DNA of 45,986 nucleotides from assembly GCA_900298995.1 (NCBI GenBank), contig OMIC01000058.1, positions 1 through 45,986 of the forward strand, given 5' to 3'. This document shows positions 17,962 to 26,983 of this stretch, piece after piece. The notes beneath the pieces were generated by a model, which worked only from the letters and a program-made list of their open reading frames with translations, did not search any database and had not been told where the DNA came from. Source of the stretch: Hyphomicrobiaceae bacterium. GTDB lineage: Bacteria; Pseudomonadota; Alphaproteobacteria; Rhizobiales; Aestuariivirgaceae. A program made the position numbers and the translations under genes. Within the stretch, counting starts at the first letter, position 1; each line of letters opens with the position of its first letter.

Positions 17962-19557
17962 GGCAACGCCCGTGCGCGGGCTGTCGCCTGCGGAGAGTTC
18001 GCGGACCAGCCATACCATGCGCTCGAACAGTCCGGTTGCCACGAACAGCGCCTCGCGGTTGACGTTCGATGCCGTCTCGTTCCGAACGATCTCGTTGCGG
18101 AAACGCGTCATCACATCGCCGCGCCCATGCGTCAGACGCTGCAGTATCTCTGCATCGCCCTCGCCATTGGCGTGATCGGCCAGCAGGCTCAGCAGAAAAT
18201 GAAGCGTCTCGGTCATCGATTCGCGCATCGCCTGCTCGTGCGGTGCTGGATCCTTCAGGTCCTCCAGTTCATCCATATAGCCGTGCAGCGCCTCGATGAG
18301 GGACTGGAGGTGGCCATTGCAGCGTTGGAGAAGCAGCAGGCCGCTGACATCGGAATTCTGGGGATGGCTCTTCACGGCCTCGCTGATGAAGGACTCGAGA
18401 TGCTGCGCCAGTTCCACAGCCAGCTGCCGCCTCTGGCGGTTGTCCAGCAGACGTGAGCCACCTTCTTCCTCGAGCCGCAGAGGCGAGAGGGCCACCGGCA
18501 TGAGCCCCACAAGACGTCCATATTCCTGACGGGCCAGAATGAGCGCGGTTTCGGGATCCTCAACCGCCTCATCGATGAGAAAGGCCGGTTCATATTGCTG
18601 CTTGTCCTGATCGATGGGGACCAGCATGTCGAGGAGCCGCATGAGCGGCTGGCGCAGCAGGCCGGCAAGAATGGCGCCCGATGCATTGAGCGCCAGATAC
18701 GTGAGGGCAATCAGCATGGGAGGCGAGATGGAGGCCAGGGGCGGAGGGGGAAAACGTCCGAAGGCCGACCCGACCAGCACGGGGACAAGTATGGCGAAGG
18801 ACCCGGCGCCCTTGACCACGGACTGCCATACTGCGAGTTGCCGCGGGCGTCCGGTCAGGTGAGAGGAGACGAGGGCGACGCTGAGCCCGGACCCGAGATT
18901 GGCACCACATACGATCACGACAGCATCCTTCAGGGGAAGGAGACCGGCGGCGCTCAGCGCAACGGCAAGAATCGACACGGTCGAGGATGACTGCATCACC
19001 AGCGTGACGATGAAACCGATGAGAAAGCCATAGACCCACGACTGGGACGAGAATTCGAAGAACTCCTGTACCCAGACATTGCCCTGCAAACCCTGCCCGG
19101 TATCCTTCACCATGGCGAGTCCAAGCAGGGTGACACCAATGGCAAGAAGCAATTCCGATCCGCGGCGGCCGGTCTCATTGCGCTGCAGGGCCGCCAGGTA
19201 GAACAGCGCCACAAGCGACAGCGCCGCCAGCGCGGCCAGCCGCAGGTCGATCGATGCAAGGAAAACGAGGATGGAGGTGCCGACCCCGGACCAGGCACTG
19301 ACCGTCAAGACTGCCGGAAAGGTTATGGCCCGCGCATTGAGAAGGCCCATGCAGATGAAGGCTGCGGCACTGGTGCTCTGTGTGACAGCGCCCAGAAGGG
19401 TTCCCATCACGGGGCCGGACAGAGGCAGTCTGGACAGTTTTAGAAGGATGGGGCGCACATGGCGCGCCGCGAGTGCGCGCACGGCTTCTGACAGCATGTG
19501 GAGGCCGGCAAGGAAGAAACCCAGTCCGGCAAAGGCAGTGACGGCGCTGGCAATCAT
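17953..19557 (-). CDS. Na/Pi cotransporter family protein with PhoU-like tail
   Basis: A 534-residue type II Na/phosphate symporter homologue. The inverted-repeat membrane domain shows both QSxS signatures: QSTSA (60-64) and QSSSTV (189-194), plus GANLGSGLS. A soluble C-terminal part (about 370-530) is helical and PhoU-like. It would move phosphate inward with sodium. It is the second gene of an operon that starts at 20269 with a sensor-like membrane protein, 4 bases apart. A Pho box lies upstream of that gene, so expression under phosphate limitation is expected. Overlaps the adaptor gene by 9 bp at its end. Confidence 0.9.
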   Translation of the reverse strand: MIASAVTAFAGLGFFLAGLHMLSEAVRALAARHVRPILLKLSRLPLSGPVMGTLLGAVTQSTSAAAFICMGLLNARAITFPAVLTVSAWSGVGTSILVFLASIDLRLAALAALSLVALFYLAALQRNETGRRGSELLLAIGVTLLGLAMVKDTGQGLQGNVWVQEFFEFSSQSWVYGFLIGFIVTLVMQSSSTVSILAVALSAAGLLPLKDAVVIVCGANLGSGLSVALVSSHLTGRPRQLAVWQSVVKGAGSFAILVPVLVGSAFGRFPPPPLASISPPMLIALTYLALNASGAILAGLLRQPLMRLLDMLVPIDQDKQQYEPAFLIDEAVEDPETALILARQEYGRLVGLMPVALSPLRLEEEGGSRLLDNRQRRQLAVELAQHLESFISEAVKSHPQNSDVSGLLLLQRCNGHLQSLIEALHGYMDELEDLKDPAPHEQAMRESMTETLHFLLSLLADHANGEGDAEILQRLTHGRGDVMTRFRNEIVRNETASNVNREALFVATGLFERMVWLVRELSAGDSPRTGVALG

Positions 19558-19561
19558 GCTC

Positions 19562-20269
19562 TCAGCTCCGCGTCGCCCTCAGGGCGCCAGTCAGGACATA
19601 GCCCGTGATGACAAGACTCAGGCCAATGACACTCAGGATGAACCAGCGCAGGCTGACATAACGGTCATACATGCGTGTGTTGAGTACGCTCCGCCGCTGT
19701 TCGGCAATCTCCGCGATGTTGCTGGCCAGTGCGCCGATCCTGGCCTCGATGTTGCGATCTGCTCCGCGAAGCGCCTTGTCGATGACGCGCGCCACGTCAG
19801 GGCTGATGGATCCGTCTCCGCCGCGCTTTTCTGCAAGCAGCGACTCGTAGCGGGCGACCAACGCCTCGTGCTCGTCGCTCAGCCGGGACGCTTCGGCAGC
19901 GAAATCTGCAAAGGCCAGCCGCTGCCCTTCAGAGAAAACCTTTGCAAGATTGGCACGCGCTTTCTGTCCGCTGCTGTGGAATGCGGCGAGATGTTTCTCG
20001 AGGAGTGCGGCGTCATCGCCCCGAAGAAGGACGTTCTTCCACTCCTGGATCTGGACCTTGAAATCGACCTGTGCATCCAGCGCCGCTCTCGACAAGGCCT
20101 GGAGCTCCGCCGTTTCCGCACTTCCTGCGGTCCAGGCGCGGTTGATTGACCAGATCGAGAAGAGCGAGAACAGGCCGATGACCGCCACGAGGGTGATCAT
20201 GGTGAAGGCAGACGTGGCCATTGCCCGCCGGAGCTCAATCTTGCCATGAAGGTCTCGGCTCTCTGCCAT
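19562..20269 (-). CDS. Two-helix membrane protein with a sensor-like periplasmic helical domain
   Basis: A 235-residue protein of unknown function. It has a short basic N-terminus, helix TM1 (about 19-41), a roughly 160-residue periplasmic domain made of amphipathic helices (AALDAQVDFKVQIQEWKNVLLRGDD, then DEHEALVARYESLLAE, NIAEIAEQRRSVL), and TM2 (about 207-229) close to the C-terminus. This looks like the four-helix bundle sensory domain of methyl-accepting chemotaxis proteins, but no HAMP, kinase or methyl-accepting domain follows. It is the first gene of the Na/Pi operon and sits behind a Pho box. A role as an accessory or sensor subunit of the transporter is inference. Confidence 0.65.
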   Translation of the reverse strand: MAESRDLHGKIELRRAMATSAFTMITLVAVIGLFSLFSIWSINRAWTAGSAETAELQALSRAALDAQVDFKVQIQEWKNVLLRGDDAALLEKHLAAFHSSGQKARANLAKVFSEGQRLAFADFAAEASRLSDEHEALVARYESLLAEKRGGDGSISPDVARVIDKALRGADRNIEARIGALASNIAEIAEQRRSVLNTRMYDRYVSLRWFILSVIGLSLVITGYVLTGALRATRS

Positions 20270-20312
20270 CTATGCCTCATTGTTCCCTATCTTCGGCTCG
20301 TGTGCGCCGAAC

Positions 20313-20330
20313 ATGACAGACACATGACGG
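20313..20330 (-). promoter_or_regulatory. Pho box of the Na/Pi operon
   Basis: On the minus strand, CCGTCAT-GTGT-CTGTCAT: two 7-bp repeats separated by 4 bases, the standard 18-bp PhoB site (consensus CTGTCAT-N4-CTGTCAT). The match is 13 of 14 key bases. It lies 44 bases before the start codon at 20269. PhoB should therefore activate this operon when phosphate is scarce. Confidence 0.75.
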
Positions 20331-20575
20331 ACGCGCCGACCTTAGTGTGGCGGACCAGCCTGAGAAAGCGGGAACCACCCTTCTGACCGCGCGCCTCCTT
20401 CACGGCTGACCCAGCACGCTCTATTTATGGTTGATCGATGCCATCTTCCTGCCAAAGCCGATGATCCCGGTCGTGGGCAGACCGCGGCGGGCGGAGCCTG
20501 CCCTAGACAAAGGGTGGTTTGCCGCAGGCCTCGGCATTGGCTAGACATTTCGCGGTTGCAACAGATTGGGCTGCC
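20331..20575. other. Gap before methylmalonyl-CoA mutase
   Basis: No gene was found here. Two CTAGACA words repeat at 20503-20509 and 20541-20547, and GGGCAG/CTGCCC can pair at 20475-20480 and 20498-20503. No cobalamin riboswitch signature (no B12 box) is recognisable. Promoter elements are not clear. Confidence 0.4.
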
Positions 20576-21775
20576 ATGAGCGACTTGACACTGGCCGGAG
20601 CCTTTCCGGACCTCACACGGGCCGACTGGATGAAGCGCGTGGAAGCGGTGCTGAAGGGGGCCGCCTTCGAGGACAGGCTCGTGCGCCATACGCCCGACGG
20701 CATCCGGCTGGAGCCACTCTACGGTCAGCAACCAGGTCCGCGCGCGGCACGGCCGCAGCAGGCGCCCTGGACCGTCTACCAGCGGGTCGATCACCCGGAC
20801 GCGGCCCGGGCCAATGCCCAGGCACTGGAGGATCTCGAGAACGGCGCCACGGGCCTCGTTCTGGTGACGCCCGACGCCGCAGGCGCGCGCGGCTTCGGCG
20901 TGGACGCGACCCGCCTCGCCCGGGTGTTGCAGGGCGTGCATCTGCATGCCGTTGCGCTGAAGATCGAGGGCGGTGCATCCATGGCGCTGGCCGGCCTCAT
21001 CGCCACGCAACCCATCGACCCGGAACGTCTCAACATCCATTTTGCCCTCACCTCCCCCGCCGATGCAGTGGAACTTGCCCGGCTCGGCTATGCCGGCCCC
21101 TACATGGAGGCCGATGGCCGCGGCTTTCACGAACAGGGTGCCTCCGATGCCGAGGAACTTGGTGCTGCGCTCGCAACCGCAGTCGCCAGCATGCGGCAGC
21201 TCTCCGGACTCAACGATGTGCATCTGGTGCGCGCCGTCGGCATGACGCTGGCCGCCACCCAGGACATGTTCGCGACACTCGCCAAGTTCCGCGCCGCCAG
21301 GCTTCTGTGGTGGCGGGTGCTGGATGCGGCAGGCCTCCCCGATGCGCCGCTGCAACTCCATGCCGAAACCTCCTGGCGGATGATGGCGAAGCTTGACCCC
21401 CACACCAATATCCTGCGCGCCACCGCGGCAGTCTTCGGCGCCGGGCTGGGTGGTGCCGACTCGATCACCGTGCTCCCCTTTTCGCTCGCCCAGGGCCTTC
21501 CCAATGCCTTCGCCCGGCGGGTGGCGCGCAACGTCCAGAACGTCCTGCTGGAGGAAGCCAATCTCTGGCGGGCGGCCGACCCTGCCTCGGGTGCCGGCTA
21601 TGTCGAGACCTATACGAAAGGCCTGTGTGAGGCGGCCTGGAACGTGTTCCAGAACGCTGAAGCAGGCGACTGGCCGGTCCCGAAAGCTGATGCCACCCAT
21701 GGCCTGCCGGTGATCGGCACGACCGCCTATCCGCTGAAGCAGGAATTTGCACCCGAGACGGAGGCGGTGTCATGA
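20576..21775 (+). CDS. mutA: Methylmalonyl-CoA mutase small subunit, short form
   Basis: A 399-residue homologue of the mutase barrel. It has the TIM-barrel pattern of the family ([64 protein letters not shown]) but ends where the cobalamin-binding domain would start, and it lacks that domain. Small subunits are catalytically inactive in known enzymes and support the large subunit. At about 400 residues it is shorter than the roughly 600 typical of small subunits. ATG 20576 is chosen at the start of conserved sequence; an in-frame ATG at 20519 gives 19 more residues. It overlaps mutB by 4 bp. Confidence 0.85.
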   Translation: MSDLTLAGAFPDLTRADWMKRVEAVLKGAAFEDRLVRHTPDGIRLEPLYGQQPGPRAARPQQAPWTVYQRVDHPDAARANAQALEDLENGATGLVLVTPDAAGARGFGVDATRLARVLQGVHLHAVALKIEGGASMALAGLIATQPIDPERLNIHFALTSPADAVELARLGYAGPYMEADGRGFHEQGASDAEELGAALATAVASMRQLSGLNDVHLVRAVGMTLAATQDMFATLAKFRAARLLWWRVLDAAGLPDAPLQLHAETSWRMMAKLDPHTNILRATAAVFGAGLGGADSITVLPFSLAQGLPNAFARRVARNVQNVLLEEANLWRAADPASGAGYVETYTKGLCEAAWNVFQNAEAGDWPVPKADATHGLPVIGTTAYPLKQEFAPETEAVS

Positions 21776-23922
21776 GCCGCCTTCCGGATTTCTCGACCAT
21801 CGCCTTCGCTGCATCTTCTGTGGAGGGGCGGCGCGGGCATGACTGGGCCACGCCGGAGGGCATAGCCGTGAAGGGCGCCTATGGGCCCGAAGACATGGCG
21901 GGCATCGATTTTCTCCACACATGGCCCGGCGCCGCGCCGTTTCTGCGCGGGCCCTATCCAACCATGTACACGACCCAGCCCTGGACCATCCGCCAATATG
22001 CGGGTTTCTCCACGGCCGAGGACTCCAATGCCTTCTACCGACGGAATCTGGCGGCGGGCCAGATGGGCCTGTCCATCGCCTTCGATCTCGCTACCCACCG
22101 CGGCTATGATTCCGATCATCCGCGCGTGGCGGGCGACGTCGGCATGGCGGGCGTCGCCATCGACTCGATCTACGACATGCGCACGCTGTTCGACGGCATT
22201 CCGCTCGACAAGATGACGGTGTCGATGACCATGAACGGCGCGGTGCTGCCGGTGATGGCGCTCTACATCGTTGCAGGCGAGGAACAGGGCGTTCCGCCGG
22301 AGAAGCTGGCGGGCACCATCCAGAACGACATTCTCAAGGAGTTCATGGTCCGCAACACCTTCATCTACCCGCCCAAGGCGTCGATGAAGATCGTCTCGGA
22401 CATCTTCCGCTACACATCCGAGCGCATGCCGAAATTCAACTCGATCTCGATCTCCGGCTATCACATGCAGGAGGCCGGCGCCACCGCCGACCTCGAGCTG
22501 GCCTATACGCTGGCCGATGGGCTCGAGTATGTGCGCGCCGGTGTCGATGCCGGACTGGGCATTGACCAGTTCGCACCCCGCCTCTCGTTCTTCTGGGCGA
22601 TCGGCATGAACTTCTTCATGGAAGTGGCCAAGATGCGGGCCGCCCGCATGATCTGGGCGAAGCTGATCAAGCAGTTCGGCCCGGCGGACGAACGCTCGCT
22701 GTCGCTCCGCACCCATTGCCAGACATCCGGCTGGAGCCTCGCCGCGCAGGACGTCTTCAACAATGTGACGCGCACCTGCATCGAGGCGATGGCGGCGACC
22801 CAGGGCGGAACCCAGTCGCTGCACACCAATTCGCTCGACGAGGCTCTCGCGCTGCCCACCGATTTTTCCGCCCGCATCGCGCGCAACACACAGCTCTTCC
22901 TGCAGCAGGAGGCGGGCAGCTGCACCGTCATCGATCCGTGGGGCGGCAGCTATTTCGTGGAACGGCTCACCGCCGATCTTGCCGCCAAGGCCTGGGCGCA
23001 CATGGAGGAAATTGAAGCCATGGGCGGCATGGCCAAGGCCATAGAGGCTGGCATCCCCAAGGCGCGCATCGAGGAGGCGGCGGCGCGCACGCAGGCGCGC
23101 ATCGACTCCGGCGAGCAGGCGGTGATCGGCGTCAACACGTACCGCGTGGCGGGTGACGCCGCGATCGACATTCTGAAGGTTGACAATTCGGCAGTGCGCG
23201 CCCGTCAGATCGAGAAGCTGCAGCGGCTGCGCGCCGAGCGCAACGAGGCGGAGACAAAGGCTGCACTGGCAAAGCTCTCGGAGGTGGCGCGCAGCGGACA
23301 GGGCAATCTGCTGGCTGCCTCGGTCGATGCGGCACGCGCCAAGGCGACGGTGGGCGAAATCTCACTCGCGCTGGAGCAGGTCTTCCGCCGCCACACGCCG
23401 GCGATCCGCGCGGTGAAGGGCGTCTATGCCGCAACGCCAAAGGACCAGCACAAGATCGACCGCGTGCGGCACGCCATCGCGGCTTTCCGCGAGGCTGATG
23501 GCCAGGCGCCCAGGCTTCTGGTCGCCAAGGTCGGCCAGGACGGGCATGACCGCGGTCAGAAGGTCATCGCCTCGGCCTTCACCGACATGGGTTTCGACGT
23601 CACCATCGGGCCCCTCTTCGCAACGCCCGAGGAGGTCGCAAAACAGGCCGTGGCCGAGAAGGTGCATGCCGTGGGCGTCTCCACGCTGACGGCGGGCCAC
23701 CTCACGCTGGTGCCGCTGCTCAAGGCCGCACTCGACAAGGCGGGGCGCTCCGACATCATGATCGTGGTGGGCGGCGTGATCCCGCCCGAGGACATCCAGA
23801 CACTTCTCGACATGGGTGCGGCAGCGGTGTTCCCGCCAGGAACCGTGATACCCGACGCGGCGCTGGCGCTTCTCGACCGGCTGAACCTCAGGCTCGGCTA
23901 TGCCCAGAAGGCGGCAGGATAG
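21772..23922 (+). CDS. mutB: Methylmalonyl-CoA mutase large subunit
   Basis: Adenosylcobalamin-dependent mutase that interconverts (R)-methylmalonyl-CoA and succinyl-CoA, in propionate and odd-chain/branched amino-acid breakdown. The 716 residues comprise the substrate barrel ([53 protein letters not shown]) and the cobalamin domain. The latter has the cobalt ligand His592 in [10 protein letters not shown] and the following GVSTLTAGH and [10 protein letters not shown] loops. Length fits the catalytic subunit. Starts at the ATGA overlap with mutA. Three bases separate the stop from that of the convergent asparaginase. No MeaB/ArgK-type chaperone is encoded in the window. Confidence 0.97.
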   Translation: MSRLPDFSTIAFAASSVEGRRGHDWATPEGIAVKGAYGPEDMAGIDFLHTWPGAAPFLRGPYPTMYTTQPWTIRQYAGFSTAEDSNAFYRRNLAAGQMGLSIAFDLATHRGYDSDHPRVAGDVGMAGVAIDSIYDMRTLFDGIPLDKMTVSMTMNGAVLPVMALYIVAGEEQGVPPEKLAGTIQNDILKEFMVRNTFIYPPKASMKIVSDIFRYTSERMPKFNSISISGYHMQEAGATADLELAYTLADGLEYVRAGVDAGLGIDQFAPRLSFFWAIGMNFFMEVAKMRAARMIWAKLIKQFGPADERSLSLRTHCQTSGWSLAAQDVFNNVTRTCIEAMAATQGGTQSLHTNSLDEALALPTDFSARIARNTQLFLQQEAGSCTVIDPWGGSYFVERLTADLAAKAWAHMEEIEAMGGMAKAIEAGIPKARIEEAAARTQARIDSGEQAVIGVNTYRVAGDAAIDILKVDNSAVRARQIEKLQRLRAERNEAETKAALAKLSEVARSGQGNLLAASVDAARAKATVGEISLALEQVFRRHTPAIRAVKGVYAATPKDQHKIDRVRHAIAAFREADGQAPRLLVAKVGQDGHDRGQKVIASAFTDMGFDVTIGPLFATPEEVAKQAVAEKVHAVGVSTLTAGHLTLVPLLKAALDKAGRSDIMIVVGGVIPPEDIQTLLDMGAAAVFPPGTVIPDAALALLDRLNLRLGYAQKAAG

Positions 23923-23925
23923 AGA

Positions 23926-24903
23926 TCAGAGGCTGAGCCCCCGCACCTCGCCCACGCCCCGCTTGCGCCAGTTGACAAGATCGTGGTGGCGGAACCGTTC
24001 GAGCAGGTTCCTTTCCTCCGGCGTCCATTGATCGAGCCCCGCCAGAACCGAGGCAATGGCGACCTCGGCAGCCCTTGCCGCGCCGTCATCGATCTTGAGC
24101 GCGACGCCAAGTCCGGCGTGGGGAATGCAGGCACAGTAAACGCCCTCGGCACCGGTCTTGATGAAGAGGCGCGGGACGGCCTCCATGATCAGCGTGTCGA
24201 AGTCATCGCTGCCCCCGACCATGAAGGGACAAGCCCGCACCGCTGCCATGATGCGGCGGGCAGCGACGAGATCGGGGTCGGCGAAGCGGGCAAAGCCCTG
24301 CGCCAGCGACTTGAGCGGAATGGCCCAGGTGGGAACAGAACAGCCGTCGACGCCCATGGGCTGAGCATCGAGATCGACCCCACAGATCTCGCCCATGCGC
24401 CGCGCGATCAGCCGCTGCACCGGATGGTCCGGATTGACGTAGCCATGGGGATCAACTCCGAGATGGCGGGCCAGTGCCAGCATGCCGGCGTGCTTGCCGG
24501 AGCAATTGTTGTGAACGGCCGCACAGCCCGCCCCCTGGCGCAGGAGGGCAAAGCGCGAGCCTTCGTGGTAGGGCCAGTGGGCGCCGCACTCATAGAGATC
24601 TTCGGCATTGCCAGCCTTGGCGAGCAGCGCGCGCGCCACGCGCACATGATCAGCCTCGCCATTGTGCGAGGAGCAACACAGCGCGATCTCCTCTTCCGAG
24701 AAACCGAAACGGTCGGCTGCGCCGCTCTCGATGACGGGCAGGCACTGGAAGGCCTTGATGGCCGAGCGTGGATAGACCGGGGCTGCGATGGCACCCTCCG
24801 CCGCAACGACATGCCCTGAAGCATCGACCACGGCATAGGCGCCGCGATGGCGGCTTTCGACGATGCCGCCACGGGTCACTTCGGCGATCACCGGATTGGT
24901 CAT
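23926..24903 (-). CDS. ansA: L-asparaginase, Rhizobium etli type (class 3)
   Basis: Hydrolyses asparagine to aspartate and ammonia. The 325-residue protein belongs to the family of the R. etli enzyme ReAV, unrelated to type I/II asparaginases. Counterparts of its active-site residues are Ser47 and Lys50 (PRSAIKAFQ), Ser79 (CCSSHNGE), and the metal-binding Cys134, Lys137 (NNCSGKHAG) and Cys188 (VDGCSVP), each shifted by one residue from the ReAV numbering known to me. ATG 24903 is used; an earlier in-frame start at 24978 lies inside the MFS gene. The start overlaps the end of the MFS gene by 4 bp (ATGA), so the two form an operon. Confidence 0.92.
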   Translation of the reverse strand: MTNPVIAEVTRGGIVESRHRGAYAVVDASGHVVAAEGAIAAPVYPRSAIKAFQCLPVIESGAADRFGFSEEEIALCCSSHNGEADHVRVARALLAKAGNAEDLYECGAHWPYHEGSRFALLRQGAGCAAVHNNCSGKHAGMLALARHLGVDPHGYVNPDHPVQRLIARRMGEICGVDLDAQPMGVDGCSVPTWAIPLKSLAQGFARFADPDLVAARRIMAAVRACPFMVGGSDDFDTLIMEAVPRLFIKTGAEGVYCACIPHAGLGVALKIDDGAARAAEVAIASVLAGLDQWTPEERNLLERFRHHDLVNWRKRGVGEVRGLSL

Positions 24904-26126
24904 GACGGTCTTGTCTCCCTGTGCGGCGCGGCCGCGGCATACCAGATGAAGGCCAGGATTTGCGCAGCGAGGAAACACCCCAGCGCAACACTGTAGCCAT
25001 GCGGGCTGTAGCCGGTCTCCGTGACCGGGAACAGCCCGATGATGAGACCCACCAGATACTGGGACAGGAAGGCGCAGACGAACATGGTGAAGTTGATGGT
25101 GGCATTGGCACGGCCGGCGAGTTCGCGGCCGATGCGGGCGGCGAACCAGGGAAAGGCCAGCACCGCGACCTGGCCGAAGGCGGCGACCATCAGCCAGGCC
25201 GGAAAGGCGAGGCCCTCGATGCGCAGCACGATGACGCCCTGCGCCACAAAATACAGGAGATTGAAACCCAGCATGACCTGCATGGGGCCGATGCCGCGGC
25301 GGCCCAGCCGGTCGGCGATGACACCCACCGACAGGATGCCCACCATGAAGGCCGCTGCCATGAACAGCAGATGATGCGCGACCTCGGGCCGCGTGAGGCC
25401 CATGACATCGCGCAGCCAGGGACCAGCCCAGAGCGTCTGGATGCCGATCTGCACGCCAGAGGTCAGGCCGAGAAGCGGCGCGATGCGCCAGAACAGTGGC
25501 GTCTTCAGGATCGCCAGCATCTCGGCGAATTGCTGGCGGAGCGGGGCGGGCGCGGTGAGCGTATCCCGGCGCGGGGCCACCCCGAGGATCAGCAGCGCAG
25601 CCAGCAGGATCAGCCCGGCAAAGGCCATGAAGGCCGGCCGCCAGCCGATGAGGGCCACGAGATATTCAGTGGGTTCGGTTGCCACCACGACACCCAGCGC
25701 GCCCACCGACATGATGCCCGTATTGGCCAGCGACCGGCGCTCGGCCGGCACCCAGGTGGCCGAAGACTTGTAGCTCGCCATCAGACCTGCCGAGAAACCG
25801 AGCCCGATGACGGCGCGCGCCGCGAACAGGCCGCCGAAATCAGGCGCCATGGCAAAGCCCGCGCAGCCCAGGGCCGCGATGCCCAGAAGCCCGGCCTGCA
25901 CCTTGCGCGGCCCGTAGCGGTCGAGCAGCACGCCGAGCGGCAGCTGGAAAAGCGCGAAGGCGCCGAGATAGGCCGCCGTCAGCAGGCCCAGCTCGGCAGG
26001 TGACAGTCCCAGGTCCCGCACCAGGTCCGGCGCCACCACGGCATTCACGGCGCGCAGCAGGTAGGACATGAAATACCCCGCCGCGAAGGGCAGGAGGGCG
26101 GTGAAGAGGAGTCGCGGCAGCGTCAT
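24900..26126 (-). CDS. MFS transporter coupled to asparaginase
   Basis: A 408-residue major facilitator with 12 predicted helices. The loop 2-3 motif appears as LPLGVLLDRYGPRKVQ and the loop 8-9 region as GVIADRLGRRG. It is likely a cytoplasmic-membrane importer or exporter of a small molecule; next to asparaginase, an amino acid or related amide is possible. ATG 26126 is taken as start because conserved MFS sequence begins there; TTG 26159 is an in-frame alternative. No Shine-Dalgarno is convincing for either. It leads the operon with ansA and is divergent from the amidotransferase. Confidence 0.88.
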   Translation of the reverse strand: MTLPRLLFTALLPFAAGYFMSYLLRAVNAVVAPDLVRDLGLSPAELGLLTAAYLGAFALFQLPLGVLLDRYGPRKVQAGLLGIAALGCAGFAMAPDFGGLFAARAVIGLGFSAGLMASYKSSATWVPAERRSLANTGIMSVGALGVVVATEPTEYLVALIGWRPAFMAFAGLILLAALLILGVAPRRDTLTAPAPLRQQFAEMLAILKTPLFWRIAPLLGLTSGVQIGIQTLWAGPWLRDVMGLTRPEVAHHLLFMAAAFMVGILSVGVIADRLGRRGIGPMQVMLGFNLLYFVAQGVIVLRIEGLAFPAWLMVAAFGQVAVLAFPWFAARIGRELAGRANATINFTMFVCAFLSQYLVGLIIGLFPVTETGYSPHGYSVALGCFLAAQILAFIWYAAAAPHRETRPS

Positions 26127-26170
26127 GACCGCGGCAGTGTGTTCTCTATTCCGGCTCAAGGCAATGCGGA

Positions 26171-26195
26171 CGCGAATAACTACTTGTGATTCGCG
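26171..26195. promoter_or_regulatory. Candidate LysR-type box (T-N11-A) in a divergent gap
   Basis: CGCGAAT-N11-ATTCGCG: 7-bp perfect arms around 11 bases, with the T-N11-A pattern of LysR-family sites. It sits between the MFS/asparaginase operon and the amidotransferase. No LysR gene is in the window, so the regulator is unknown. Confidence 0.4.
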
Positions 26196-26245
26196 CAGAA
26201 TGGCTTATGTGCGCGTTTCAAATTTCTTACCCGTGGGGGCCTTCG

Positions 26246-26983
26246 GTGATCAGACGCGCTCTTGCCTTTCAGCACATGGATGATGAACCGCCCGGCCTGT
26301 TCGGCCGCTTCCTCGCCGAACACGGGGCGGAGCTTGACGTGGTCAAGCTGCACAGGGGTGAGGCGATTCCGTCGCTCGCCCCTTATGATTTCCTGCTGGT
26401 GATGGGCGGGGCGATGGACGTCTGGGAGACGCAAGCCTACCCCTGGCTCGAGCATGAGGTGGACGCGATCCGCGAATGGACGGTGAACCGCAACCGCCCG
26501 TTCCTGGGCGTGTGCCTCGGACTGCAGCTGCTGGCCATCGCGCTGGGCGGCGAGGTTGGCCTGGCGCGCGCTTCGGAGGTTGGCTTCGGCAAGGTGAAGC
26601 TCAATGCGCTGGGCGCCGCCCATCCGATGATGCGCGGACTTCCTGCCAGCTTCAAGGTCATGCAGTGGCACCACGCCGAGGTCACCCGGCTTCCGCCCGG
26701 CGCGGAGGTGCTGGCCTCGTCACCGGTGAGCCAGGTTCAGATCATGTCCGTGGGCCGCGAGATCATGGCAACCCAGTTCCATGGTGAACTCACCCCGGCG
26801 CTGATCGAAAGCTGGGCGCACATCCCGCAGTATGTGGCATGGCTGGAAGAGGCGATGGGACCTGGTGGCTATCAGCGCGTCAGGACGCAGGCGAAGCCGC
26901 AGCTGCCGAAGACCGAACGGCTGAGCCGGATGATGTTCGAGAATCTCATCGCCAACCGCAGGACGATGCACAAGGCGGCCTGA
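26246..26983 (+). CDS. Class I glutamine amidotransferase, GMP synthase-like
   Basis: A 245-residue glutaminase-type protein. Nucleophile Cys90 lies in PFLGVCLGLQLLA, with His179 and Glu181 in QFHGELTPALIESW, a full triad. The N-terminus MIRRALAFQHMDDEPPGLF fits free-standing GATase1 proteins that resemble GMP synthase's amidase half. No synthetase partner is beside it, so it may be a gamma-glutamyl hydrolase or amidase. Start GTG 26246 is preferred because GGGGG (26234-26238) lies about 8 bases before it and conserved sequence begins there; an in-frame ATG at 26186 is an alternative. Its stop abuts the stop of the convergent DUF1185 gene without a spare base. Confidence 0.83.
   Translation: MIRRALAFQHMDDEPPGLFGRFLAEHGAELDVVKLHRGEAIPSLAPYDFLLVMGGAMDVWETQAYPWLEHEVDAIREWTVNRNRPFLGVCLGLQLLAIALGGEVGLARASEVGFGKVKLNALGAAHPMMRGLPASFKVMQWHHAEVTRLPPGAEVLASSPVSQVQIMSVGREIMATQFHGELTPALIESWAHIPQYVAWLEEAMGPGGYQRVRTQAKPQLPKTERLSRMMFENLIANRRTMHKAA

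Noticed and set aside
20331-20575. Cobalamin riboswitch before methylmalonyl-CoA mutase
   Set aside because: No B12-box or the conserved core helices could be found; the gap is too poorly matched to claim one.
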